Positions 22,975-30,251 of a stretch of DNA of 44,211 nucleotides are shown one piece after another; within the stretch, counting starts at the first letter, position 1, and each line of letters starts with the position of its first letter. Source of the DNA: Streptomyces sp. ISL-1 (GTDB lineage Bacteria; Actinomycetota; Actinomycetes; Streptomycetales; Streptomycetaceae); the NCBI RefSeq assembly GCF_018614585.1, contig NZ_JAGGOI010000041.1, positions 1 through 44,211 of the forward strand, in the 5' to 3' direction. The notes below the pieces were generated by a model. The model was not told the origin of the DNA and did not search any database. It saw nothing but the letters and a program-made list of their open reading frames with translations. The translations under genes and the position numbers were made by a program.

Positions 22975-25242
22975 TCAGGACACCCGCAGGACGACCAGGC
23001 TGGTGTCGTCGTCCGTATCGCCGGTGACGGCACTCAGCAGCTGGTCCGCCTGCGCGTCGACGCCGTCGGGCCCCAATCGCTCGGCAGCGCGCCGCAGTAC
23101 GGCCAGACTCTCGTCCAGCCCCGCGTGCCGGCGCTCGACGAGCCCGTCGGTGTAGAGCAGCAGCGTGTCCCCGGGCAGCAGTTGCGTCATGATCTGCGTG
23201 TAGGCGGCACGCGGCTGAGCTCCCAGCAGGATGTTGCGCGGGGCGTCGAGCAGTCGGGCGCGCCCGTCGCGCAGCAGCAGCGGCGGCAGGTGGCCGGCGC
23301 TCACCCAGCACAGGGTCCGGTCCGCCGGTTCATAGATGCCGCACACCACCGTCGCGGTCGGAGTGCCGTCCGCGTGCAGCGCGAGGTCGTTCAGCCATTC
23401 CATCAGCCGGCCGGGGGAGTTGCCCGTGAAAGCCAGGCCGTGCAGCGCGTTGCGCAGCGAGACCATGCCCGTGGCGGACTCGATGCCATGGCCGGCGATA
23501 TCGCCCACCGCCAGCAGGATCCGGCCGTCGGGCAGCGGCAGCACGTCGTACCAGTCACCGCCTACGCGGTACTCCTGGGCTGCCGGCCGGTAGCGGGCCG
23601 CGACCTGAAGACCAGGCACCCCCTCCAGCGCGGGCCCCTCCCGGACGATCGCGCGCTGGAGCTGGAGTACGACCTGGTGCCGCAGCGCGGACTTCGCCTG
23701 GGCGGCGGTCAGCTGGTCGAAGGCGGCGGTGAGCGCGAGTTCGGTGCGGTGCTGCGCGGAGACGTCCTGGTAGACGCCTGTGATGCCGGTGAGGACACCG
23801 CCTGTCAGCAACGGCTCGGCGGCGACGCGCACATGGCGCAGCCCACCGTCGTCACGGATCGTCCGCACGACGGTCTGCGCGCCCACCCGGCGCTCGGTCA
23901 GAGCGTCGAGCAGGTCATCAAGGTTGCCCGCATCCTCGAGATGGAGTCTTGCCCCCAGCAGCCGCAACGGGATCGGCGCAGCGCCCGGTGGCAGCCCGAA
24001 GATCGTGTACGTCTCGTCCGTCCAGCGGGACTCGCCGCTGATCAGGTCGTCCTCGAAGGACCCCAGATTCTCGAGGTGATCGAGGACCCGCATCACAGCC
24101 AGGCCGGGATCCGTTGCCCTGTGCCAGAGCACTACGCTGCGGTCCGGCCCGACCGGCAGTACGCGTACATCGAGCAGCGGGTCAGGGCCGTCGGGACGCA
24201 GCTCTCCGGGAACCCGGGCGGCACGCTGCGGGGTCGCGCCCGACCGTGCGCTCCGCACCAGACGTACGAGATCGGCGTGGGCGGCCGGGAACACCTGGGC
24301 CAGTGGACGCCCCACCGGTCCGTGAACTCCCCCGGAGGACTGCAACGCCGCCGGGTTGAGGTGCTCGACGCGCAGTACGGATGTGCCGGGGTCGGCGCGC
24401 ACAGTCATGGCCGGATGGGTCAGCAGGTCGAGCCACGGGCCGAGCAACGGCGGCTCGGTGGCCTGCTGGGGAACCACGTCGAGCATCCGGGCCGCGGTGT
24501 CCATCAGGCCCGTGAGCGTACGGCGTGCGGTGTCGTCCAGGTCGGCGGGCCCGGGCCAGGCGATCAGGGCGAGGCCTGTGACCGATCCATGGTTCCAGAG
24601 CGGCAGGACGGCTCTGGCGGCGCCCGGGACGGGCCCCGGAAGGCGCTCGTCCGGTGGCGGCCCCGAGGGCAGCCAGTCCGGCGCGCCCCCCGCCAGGGCG
24701 CGGTGCAGCGCGCCCTTGGTCTCCGGGGGGATCCACTGCCAGTGGGACGCCTCCAGCTCGGAGACGCCCGCGCGTCCTGCCAGCTGCAGGCAGTCGGTCG
24801 TCGTGCGTCGCCACAGCCACAGGGCCGCTGCGCCGAACGGGCGCAGGCCGCTGTCCAGCAGCGCCTCGGTGACCTCACCGATCGTCTCGCGGGACTCCGC
24901 CGTCGTTTCTGCCCTGCGCCTGTGCCGTATGTCCGCAGGTGTTTCGGTTTCGTCCGGGGCGTGGGCCACCACTGCCCCGGATGCGGCGTTCACGATGTCG
25001 GCCGCGAGGTCTTCGGGGCTGATCCCGGCCGAGTCGGCGAGCCGGGCCAGGTGCTCCGCCGCGTCAGGAGGTGGCATGGAGAGCTGGGACACCAGGATTC
25101 CGGCGGCCAGATCCAGCAGATGGCGGCTGGCGAGATCACCTCGCAGGGCCGTGACCTCGGTGGTCAGCTCCGCGACCGCGGCACTGAGGTCATCCGTCCC
25201 GGCCGGGGGCTCGGGGGGTGGTGCCTGTTCGGGCGTGATCAT
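22975..25242 (-). CDS. ANTAR/GAF/PAS protein with PP2C (SpoIIE-type) phosphatase domain
   Basis: The 755-residue protein ends in a SpoIIE-type PP2C domain with VGGDWYDVLPLPDGR and LLAVGDIAGHGIESA (metal-binding Asp residues), about residues 525-755. Upstream are a PAS-like domain around residues 370-505, a GAF-like domain about 120-260, and an ANTAR-like N-terminal helix set (ASRHLLDLAAGILVSQL). Phosphatases of this group dephosphorylate STAS-domain anti-anti-sigma factors and thereby switch sigma factors on. The STAS protein at 18024 is a natural candidate substrate. Start ATG 25242. It lies 43 bases after the PHP-domain gene in the same direction, probably one operon. Confidence 0.9.
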   Translation of the reverse strand: MITPEQAPPPEPPAGTDDLSAAVAELTTEVTALRGDLASRHLLDLAAGILVSQLSMPPPDAAEHLARLADSAGISPEDLAADIVNAASGAVVAHAPDETETPADIRHRRRAETTAESRETIGEVTEALLDSGLRPFGAAALWLWRRTTTDCLQLAGRAGVSELEASHWQWIPPETKGALHRALAGGAPDWLPSGPPPDERLPGPVPGAARAVLPLWNHGSVTGLALIAWPGPADLDDTARRTLTGLMDTAARMLDVVPQQATEPPLLGPWLDLLTHPAMTVRADPGTSVLRVEHLNPAALQSSGGVHGPVGRPLAQVFPAAHADLVRLVRSARSGATPQRAARVPGELRPDGPDPLLDVRVLPVGPDRSVVLWHRATDPGLAVMRVLDHLENLGSFEDDLISGESRWTDETYTIFGLPPGAAPIPLRLLGARLHLEDAGNLDDLLDALTERRVGAQTVVRTIRDDGGLRHVRVAAEPLLTGGVLTGITGVYQDVSAQHRTELALTAAFDQLTAAQAKSALRHQVVLQLQRAIVREGPALEGVPGLQVAARYRPAAQEYRVGGDWYDVLPLPDGRILLAVGDIAGHGIESATGMVSLRNALHGLAFTGNSPGRLMEWLNDLALHADGTPTATVVCGIYEPADRTLCWVSAGHLPPLLLRDGRARLLDAPRNILLGAQPRAAYTQIMTQLLPGDTLLLYTDGLVERRHAGLDESLAVLRRAAERLGPDGVDAQADQLLSAVTGDTDDDTSLVVLRVS

Positions 25243-25285
25243 GACTGCTCCAGCTCGGGGAGGCCGTGCAATCGCGAACCGGATT

Positions 25286-26335
25286 CTACCCTTGCAAACC
25301 GGGCGCGGCAGGATGATCCGGCGCTGAGCGTGATTGTGTCCAGGCGGGCAAATCCGTTGCGCTCCAGGTGTTGATCACCCGCTCGGGGGGCACCTCGCAG
25401 GCCTCAGCCCGGGCGCAGCCGAAGATCTGCCAGTCGAGCTGTCCCGGCGCGTGGGCGTCAGTATCGATCGCGAAGAAGACCCCGGCGCTCACCGCGAGGC
25501 GAAGCAGCCTCAGTGGCGGGTCCAGCCGCTCGGGCCGGCTGTTGATCTCCACCGCGGTGCCATGAGCGGCACAGGCCGCGAAGACCTCTTCCGCGTCGAA
25601 CTGCGACTCGGGCCGCCCCCTGCCGGTGACCAGCCGCCCCGTGCAGTGGCCCAGCACATCGGCCAGCGGATTCTGTACGGCTTTGACCATGCGCCGCGTC
25701 ATATCGGTTGACTTCATCCGAAGTTCGGAGTGGACCGAGACGACGACCAGATCCAACTCGTCGAGCAGCTCGGGTTCCTGGTCGAGCGAACCGTCCGCGA
25801 GAATGTCGCACTCGATGCCGGTCAGCAGCCGGAACGGAGCCCACTGCCGGTTCAGCTCCGCCACGACCTCCAGCTGCTCGCGCAGCCGCTCGGCGGACAG
25901 GCCGCGTGCGACGGTCAGCCGGGGCGAGTGGTCGGTGAGCACCGCCCACTCGTGCCCCAGCGCGGCCGCTGCGAACCCCATCGCCTCGATGGAACTGCCG
26001 CCGTCCGACCAGTCGGAATGCAGATGGCAGTCGCCTCGCAGCAGCTGACGCAGCCGCGTTCCGCCTTCGGTCGGCAAAGGCGGTGCTTCGCTTTCAAGCC
26101 GCTGAAGGTATTGCGGCACATCGCCGGCCAGCGCCTCCCGTACGGCTTGGGCCGTTTTCGGGCCGACGCCTTTGACGGCCTCCAGGGTGCCCGCCGCCGC
26201 GCGCCGGGCGATCTCGTCGTCGTCCATTTGCGCCAGGGCCGCGGCCGCGGCCCGGAAGGCACGCGCCCGGTAGTTCTCCGCGCCGGCGCGTTCCAGCAGG
26301 AACGCGATCCGTTCCAGAGCATCGACGGGGCGCAT
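25286..26335 (-). CDS. PHP-domain phosphoesterase with N-terminal helix-hairpin-helix
   Basis: The 349-residue protein has an N-terminal HhH region like that of PolX (VKGVGPKTAQAVREAL), then a PHP metal-dependent phosphoesterase domain. Metal ligands are visible in GDCHLHSDWSDGG, LTDHSPRL, GIECDILADG, SVHSELR, GHCTGR and DTDAHAPGQ. The DNA polymerase beta core of PolX is absent, so it resembles the C-terminal half of PolX with a short HhH lead. Likely a phosphatase or nuclease; substrate unknown. Start ATG 26335 has a GGAGGGAAGAG site. It is divergent from the gas vesicle operon. Confidence 0.85.
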   Translation of the reverse strand: MRPVDALERIAFLLERAGAENYRARAFRAAAAALAQMDDDEIARRAAAGTLEAVKGVGPKTAQAVREALAGDVPQYLQRLESEAPPLPTEGGTRLRQLLRGDCHLHSDWSDGGSSIEAMGFAAAALGHEWAVLTDHSPRLTVARGLSAERLREQLEVVAELNRQWAPFRLLTGIECDILADGSLDQEPELLDELDLVVVSVHSELRMKSTDMTRRMVKAVQNPLADVLGHCTGRLVTGRGRPESQFDAEEVFAACAAHGTAVEINSRPERLDPPLRLLRLAVSAGVFFAIDTDAHAPGQLDWQIFGCARAEACEVPPERVINTWSATDLPAWTQSRSAPDHPAAPGLQG

Positions 26336-26461
26336 CTCTTCCCTCCGAACGGTTGGCCGCAGGCCCTTCCACTCTCTCCTGCCGGGCGCCCATCGGCATG
26401 CCGAGACATGAGTTGAGGTTTGGAACGGCTCAACGGTGAGACACGCATTGACGAGGTGAGC

Positions 26462-26767
26462 ATGGCCAATTCATCGGAGAACACAGCGAAGAAGAATGAG
26501 AGCGCGACGGAGAAGCTGAGCTTGATGGAGGTGGCGCGCCGAGCGCGCGCACAGCTGGCGGAGCTCACCGGGATGGAGCCCGACTCGGTCTCCTCGTTCA
26601 CGGAGACCGACGACGGCTGGTCGCTGGAGGTCCAGGTGCTGGAACTGCGCCGGATCCCCGACACCACCAGCCTGCTCGCGAGTTACGAGGTGACTCTCGA
26701 CTCCCAGGGCGAGATGACCGGTTACCGCCGGATTCGTCGCTACGTGCGGAGTCGGGCGGACTCCTGA
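26462..26767 (+). CDS. gvpO: Gas vesicle protein GvpO
   Basis: The 101-residue protein matches GvpO: LMEVARRARAQLAELTGMEP, then WSLEVQVLELRRIPDT, LLASYEVTLDSQGEMTGYRR and RYVR near the end. GvpO opens the gas vesicle clusters of Streptomyces and is needed for vesicle formation in haloarchaea; its exact role is not settled. Start ATG 26462 follows GAGGTGAG. The acidic N-terminal 20 residues are less conserved. It precedes gvpA by 46 bases. Confidence 0.9.
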   Translation: MANSSENTAKKNESATEKLSLMEVARRARAQLAELTGMEPDSVSSFTETDDGWSLEVQVLELRRIPDTTSLLASYEVTLDSQGEMTGYRRIRRYVRSRADS

Positions 26768-26813
26768 GGCCCGTCCCGTCCATGACCCACATCACACAAG
26801 GAGGCAGCCACCG

Positions 26814-27236
26814 ATGACCGTTGTACCGGCACAGCAGGCCGGAGGATCAGGCGGAAGCAGCAGTCTGTACGACGTCCTGGAACTCGTACTCGACCGAGGA
26901 ATAGTGATCGACGCGTTCGTGCGCGTCTCGCTCGTAGGCATCGAGATTCTCAAGATCGACGTTCGGGTCGTGGTGGCCAGCGTCGACACCTATCTCCGGT
27001 TCGCCGAGGCGTGCAACCGCCTCGACCTGGAGGCGGGCCCCCGCAAGAACCCCGGCCTGCCCGACCTGGTGGGGCAGATGACCGAGTCCGGCGCCCGCGG
27101 CAAGTCCAAGGGCGCGCTGTCCGGCGCGGCACAGTCCATCTCGGAGGTGTTCTCGAAGGACCATGACGAGGAGCCCGAATCCAAGCCCCAGAGCAGGCGC
27201 ACCTCGTCCCGCAGCAGGAAGGAGGAGTCGGAGTGA
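26814..27236 (+). CDS. gvpA: Gas vesicle structural protein GvpA
   Basis: GvpA is the main shell protein of gas vesicles. The core (about residues 15-75) has SLYDVLELVLDRGIVIDAF, VSLVGIEILKIDVRVVVASV and DTYLRFAEA, close to GvpA/GvpJ consensus. The 140-residue length is about twice the minimal GvpA; the C-terminal half is hydrophilic and rich in Lys, Ser and Glu (SKDHDEEPESKPQSRR), which is common in Streptomyces versions but would sit on the vesicle surface or be a regulatory tail. An AAGGAGG site precedes ATG 26814. The stop overlaps gvpF (GTGA). Confidence 0.92.
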   Translation: MTVVPAQQAGGSGGSSSLYDVLELVLDRGIVIDAFVRVSLVGIEILKIDVRVVVASVDTYLRFAEACNRLDLEAGPRKNPGLPDLVGQMTESGARGKSKGALSGAAQSISEVFSKDHDEEPESKPQSRRTSSRSRKEESE

Positions 27237-27949
27237 GTACCTACGTCTACGGCATCGCCAGGAGCACGCACCCGAGCCCTCCGGAGCAGCTGGGCGGAGT
27301 CGGCGATCCGCCGCGGCCCGTGCGCGTCCTTCGGCAGGGCCGGCTCATGGCCCTGGTCAGCGACGCGCCCGAAGCCCTGCGGCCCAAACGGCGCGACCTC
27401 CTCGCGCATCAGCATGTCCTTCGCGAGGCGGGGGCGGAGGGCACCGTACTTCCCCTGCGCTTCGGCGGCCTCTCGCCCGACGACGAGACACTGGCAACCG
27501 TCCTCGCCGAGCGCGAGGACCACTACCTGGAGCGGCTTCAGGCCCTCGACGGCAAGTCCGAGTACAACGTGAAGGCGTCCCACGACGAGCAGTTGGTACT
27601 GCGCCGGGTGCTCGCGGACGACCCCGCGCTGCGGGCCATGGCCGAGGCGAGCCGGTCCCGCGGCGAAACTTCGCACGAGGGGAAGCTGGAGCTCGGCGAG
27701 CGGATCGCGAACGCCGTGCGAGTGCGCGAGGCACAGGACGCCGACCTGGTCAGGGTGGCGCTCAACGGCGCGGCCGAGGAAGTCAGCGCCGGTCCGCAGA
27801 GCCCCGGGTGGCTGACGAACCTCTCATTCCTCGTGGACCGCGAACAGAGCGCGGGGTTCGTGAACGCCGTCGAAGCCGTACGTGAGGAACAGCCGCACCT
27901 CGTGCTGACCGTGACCGGGCCCCTTCCGCCGTACAGCTTCGTGGAGTGA
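27233..27949 (+). CDS. gvpF: Gas vesicle protein GvpF (GvpL/GvpF family)
   Basis: The 238-residue protein starts STYVYGIARSTHP and ends SFVE after VLTVTGPLPPYS, both typical of GvpF/GvpL. These two-domain proteins bind GvpA and are thought to start shell assembly. A typical KVEWNVK-like segment is present as KSEYNVKA. GTG 27233 overlaps the gvpA stop by 4 bases. The second family member, gvpL, lies three genes later; naming follows the usual Streptomyces order O-A-F-G-J-L-S-K. Confidence 0.92.
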   Translation: MSTYVYGIARSTHPSPPEQLGGVGDPPRPVRVLRQGRLMALVSDAPEALRPKRRDLLAHQHVLREAGAEGTVLPLRFGGLSPDDETLATVLAEREDHYLERLQALDGKSEYNVKASHDEQLVLRRVLADDPALRAMAEASRSRGETSHEGKLELGERIANAVRVREAQDADLVRVALNGAAEEVSAGPQSPGWLTNLSFLVDREQSAGFVNAVEAVREEQPHLVLTVTGPLPPYSFVE

Positions 27950-27952
27950 CTC

Positions 27953-28198
27953 ATGGGCCTGCTGGGAGAGTTGCTGCTCCTGCCCGCAGCCCCTGTGCGC
28001 GGCGCCGCTTGGGTGCTGCGCCAGGTGGCTGAGGAGGCGGAGCGGCAGTACTACGACCCGTCGGTCGTCCAGGCCGAACTCGCGCGCCTCTCCGATCGGT
28101 TCGACGCGGGGGAGATCGACGAGGACGAATTCGACCGCCGCGAGGACGAACTCCTCGACCGGCTGGAAACCATTCAGAACAGAAAGCAGACGCAATGA
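27953..28198 (+). CDS. gvpG: Gas vesicle protein GvpG
   Basis: GvpG is a small, charged vesicle accessory protein. The 81-residue product has the family pattern: GLLGELLLLPAAPVRGAAWV, then LRQVAEEAERQYYD, LARLSDRFDAGEIDEDEFDR and EDELLDRL. The N-terminus is hydrophobic and the C-terminus helical and acidic. It begins 3 bases after gvpF and overlaps gvpJ by 4. Confidence 0.92.
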   Translation: MGLLGELLLLPAAPVRGAAWVLRQVAEEAERQYYDPSVVQAELARLSDRFDAGEIDEDEFDRREDELLDRLETIQNRKQTQ

Positions 28199-28593
28199 GC
28201 AACCGGCAACTCGAAGGGGTCGCCGGCGGCCTGCCCAGTTCGTACGGCGCTTCGGAGAGTGCGAATCTCGCCGACATCCTCGAGCGCGTGCTCGACAAGG
28301 GGATTGTCATCGCCGGCGACATTCGCATCAATCTCCTGGACATCGAACTCCTGACGATCAAACTCCGCCTTGTCATCGCTTCCGTGGACAAGGCGAAGGA
28401 GATGGGAATCGACTGGTGGGAGGACGATCCCGCCCTCTCCTGCCGCGCCCGTCGCGGTGAACTGGCGGACGGTCGCGGTGAACTGGCCGACGGCGGCGGT
28501 GAACTGGCGGAGGAGAACGAGCGATTGCAGCGCCGCATCGCCGAACTGGAATCGGTCCTCCAGACAGGGGACGAACGCAGGGATCCCGCATGA
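28195..28593 (+). CDS. gvpJ: GvpA-family minor gas vesicle protein GvpJ with heptad repeats
   Basis: The 132-residue protein has a GvpA-like core (NLADILERVLDKGIVIAGD, then INLLDIELLTIKLRLVIASV and DKAKEMGIDWWEDDP), the last part being typical of GvpJ, which sits at the vesicle tips. After the core are three copies of a 7-residue unit (RGELADG, RGELADG, GGELAEE) encoded by three 21-bp DNA repeats, then a coiled-coil end (NERLQRRIAELESVL). The repeat has a heptad spacing and extends the coiled coil. It overlaps gvpG and gvpL by 4 bases each. Confidence 0.9.
   Translation: MSNRQLEGVAGGLPSSYGASESANLADILERVLDKGIVIAGDIRINLLDIELLTIKLRLVIASVDKAKEMGIDWWEDDPALSCRARRGELADGRGELADGGGELAEENERLQRRIAELESVLQTGDERRDPA
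28453..28515. repeat. Three 21-bp tandem repeats in gvpJ
   Basis: Units at 28453-28473, 28474-28494 and 28495-28515 share the core cggtgaactggc. Each adds exactly one heptad to the GvpJ coiled coil, so copy changes would keep both reading frame and coiled-coil register. Confidence 0.92.
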
Positions 28594-29351
28594 ACCAGCT
28601 GCGCTACGTGTACGCGGTCACCCGCCCCTTCGACGGGGCGCTGCCCGAAGACCTCCGCGGCATCGCAGGCGAGCCACCGCGCCTGCTGAGCCACGGTGAC
28701 CTCGTCGCGGTCGTGTCCTCGGTGTCCGCCGACGACTTCGGCGAGATCCCGCTCCGGGCCCGTCTGGAGGACCTCGACTGGCTGACCGGGACCGCCCGCG
28801 CCCACCAGGGCGTGGTCGCGGCTCTCACCTCGATCACCTGCCCGCTGCCGCTCCGGCTTGCCACCGTCTGCCGGGACGACAGTGGGGTGCGCCGGCTGCT
28901 CGACACGGGGCGCGAGCGGTTCGTACGCACCCTGGAGCGGCTCGACGGGCGCGTCGAATGGGGTGTGAAGGTGTACGCGGAGACACCCGCGCCCGAGGCG
29001 GACACCCCCGCGGAGTCCGCATCCACCGGGCGCGACTATCTGCGTCGGCGCCTGAGCGAGCGCCGATCCCGCGAGGGAACCTGGGAGCTGGCCGACGCGG
29101 TGTCGCGGCGCCTGCACGAGGAACTCTCCCGGCGGGCCGAGGCCGGAATGCTGCACCGGCCGCAGCAGGCCCAACTCTCCAAAGCGCCCGGCCAAAACGT
29201 CCTCAACGCCGCCTATCTCGTCCCGCGCGAGGACAGCACAGCCTTCATCGAGTGCGTGGAGGGGCTGCGTCCCGACCAGCCGGGCCTGCGGGTCGAACTG
29301 ACCGGCCCCTGGGCGCCGTACTCCTTCGCGGGTGAGGAGAGCGACCGATGA
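28590..29351 (+). CDS. gvpL: Gas vesicle protein GvpL (GvpL/GvpF family)
   Basis: This 253-residue second GvpL/F protein begins QLRYVYAVTRPFDGALP, has RVEWGVKVYAE in the middle and ends VELTGPWAPYSFAG, all family marks. It is thought to work with GvpF, GvpG and GvpJ in vesicle nucleation. Compared with GvpF it carries a short insertion (PAPEADTPAESAS, about residues 132-144). It overlaps gvpJ by 4 bases at the start and gvpS by 4 at the end. Confidence 0.92.
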   Translation: MNQLRYVYAVTRPFDGALPEDLRGIAGEPPRLLSHGDLVAVVSSVSADDFGEIPLRARLEDLDWLTGTARAHQGVVAALTSITCPLPLRLATVCRDDSGVRRLLDTGRERFVRTLERLDGRVEWGVKVYAETPAPEADTPAESASTGRDYLRRRLSERRSREGTWELADAVSRRLHEELSRRAEAGMLHRPQQAQLSKAPGQNVLNAAYLVPREDSTAFIECVEGLRPDQPGLRVELTGPWAPYSFAGEESDR

Positions 29352-29551
29352 CGGTCACCAGGCCGACACCCCTTGCCCAGCGCGAGATCGCGCTGGTCGA
29401 TCTGCTCGACCGGCTGCTCGCCGGCGGCGTAGTGATCACCGGGAACCTCACGCTGCGGATAGCGGACGTCGATCTCGTACGGATCGACCTCAATGCCCTC
29501 ATCAGCTCCGTCGGCTCCGGGGTCCCGTCGCTGTGGGAGGAGTCCCCGTGA
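29348..29551 (+). CDS. gvpS: GvpA-family minor gas vesicle protein GvpS
   Basis: The 67-residue protein has a short GvpA-like fold: REIALVDLLDRLLAGGVVIT, then NLTLRIADVDLVRIDLNALI. The ATG at 29348 overlaps the gvpL stop and its TGA overlaps the gvpK GTG. GvpS is a minor shell or tip protein. Length is near the minimum for the family, with no tail. Confidence 0.9.
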   Translation: MTVTRPTPLAQREIALVDLLDRLLAGGVVITGNLTLRIADVDLVRIDLNALISSVGSGVPSLWEESP

Positions 29552-29832
29552 GCGCCCCGCGCAGGCTGGACCTGGACCCCGACACCGTCGAACGCGACCT
29601 TGCGAAGCTGGTCCTGACCGTGGTGGAACTGCTCCGCCAGCTCATGGAGCGCCAGGCGCTGCGCCGGGTCGACGAAGGGGACCTGAGCGAGGACCAGGAA
29701 GAACGGATCGGACTGACCCTGATGCTGCTCGAAGACCGTATGGAAGAACTGCGGGACAAATTCGGGCTGGAGCCGGGGGACCTCAACATCGACCTCGGGC
29801 CGTTGGGACCGCTGCTCCCCAGGGCCGAGTGA
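29548..29832 (+). CDS. gvpK: Gas vesicle protein GvpK
   Basis: The 94-residue protein fits GvpK: RRLDLDPDTVERDLAKLVLT, then ELLRQLMERQALRRVDEGDL and RIGLTLMLLEDRMEELRD, ending GPLGPLLP. GvpK is an essential assembly factor of unclear mechanism. The GTG start at 29548 overlaps gvpS. It closes the eight-gene set; no terminator hairpin was found in the 108 bases after it. Confidence 0.93.
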   Translation: MSAPRRLDLDPDTVERDLAKLVLTVVELLRQLMERQALRRVDEGDLSEDQEERIGLTLMLLEDRMEELRDKFGLEPGDLNIDLGPLGPLLPRAE

Positions 29833-29940
29833 GGCCGATGTTACTGAACGTAATCATACGGATGGCGGACGTGACCGCCGCGGATCAGAATGAGTGCCGG
29901 CCCGACTGCCAACCGGTGGTCCCACTCCGGGAGGGCACTG

Positions 29941-30192
29941 ATGTTGATGCCTGACGCAGATGTGATCGCTGGGGTGATGGCCCGCTACCGGGCCCAGGAA
30001 CGCCTCGTTCTGGCCGCCCCGCACGACCCGCTCGCCCGAAGGCGCTTCGAGGACACCGCCTATACGTTGTGTGTGCTGATGGGCGAGCGCACAGCCCGTG
30101 AAGCGATGCTTGCGGCGCAACGCTACCTCGGTCGCGTACGGCCGAGCCCGCAGTGCGCCGAGGGCCGCAGCGGCACCTCCAGGCGGCGCTGA
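29941..30192 (+). CDS. DUF5133 family small protein
   Basis: The 83-residue protein has the pattern PDADVIAGVMARYRAQE, then RRFEDTAYTLCVLMGERT and AREAMLAAQRYL, which I recognise as the actinobacterial DUF5133 family. Its function is unknown; it often appears near stress or regulator genes. ATG 29941 was chosen because GGGAGG lies upstream; ATG 29947 is an alternative. A run-on downstream frame reaches into the next gene region, which starts separately at 30252. Confidence 0.75.
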   Translation: MLMPDADVIAGVMARYRAQERLVLAAPHDPLARRRFEDTAYTLCVLMGERTAREAMLAAQRYLGRVRPSPQCAEGRSGTSRRR

Positions 30193-30251
30193 CCCGGGCG
30201 CGCTCACAGCCAGGCAGGTCTGTCCTGCTGACGAGCGGGAAGGACCAACGG

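Noticed and set aside
23125..25374. 749-residue plus-strand open frame
   Set aside because: Antisense to the PP2C phosphatase gene, whose motifs are clear.
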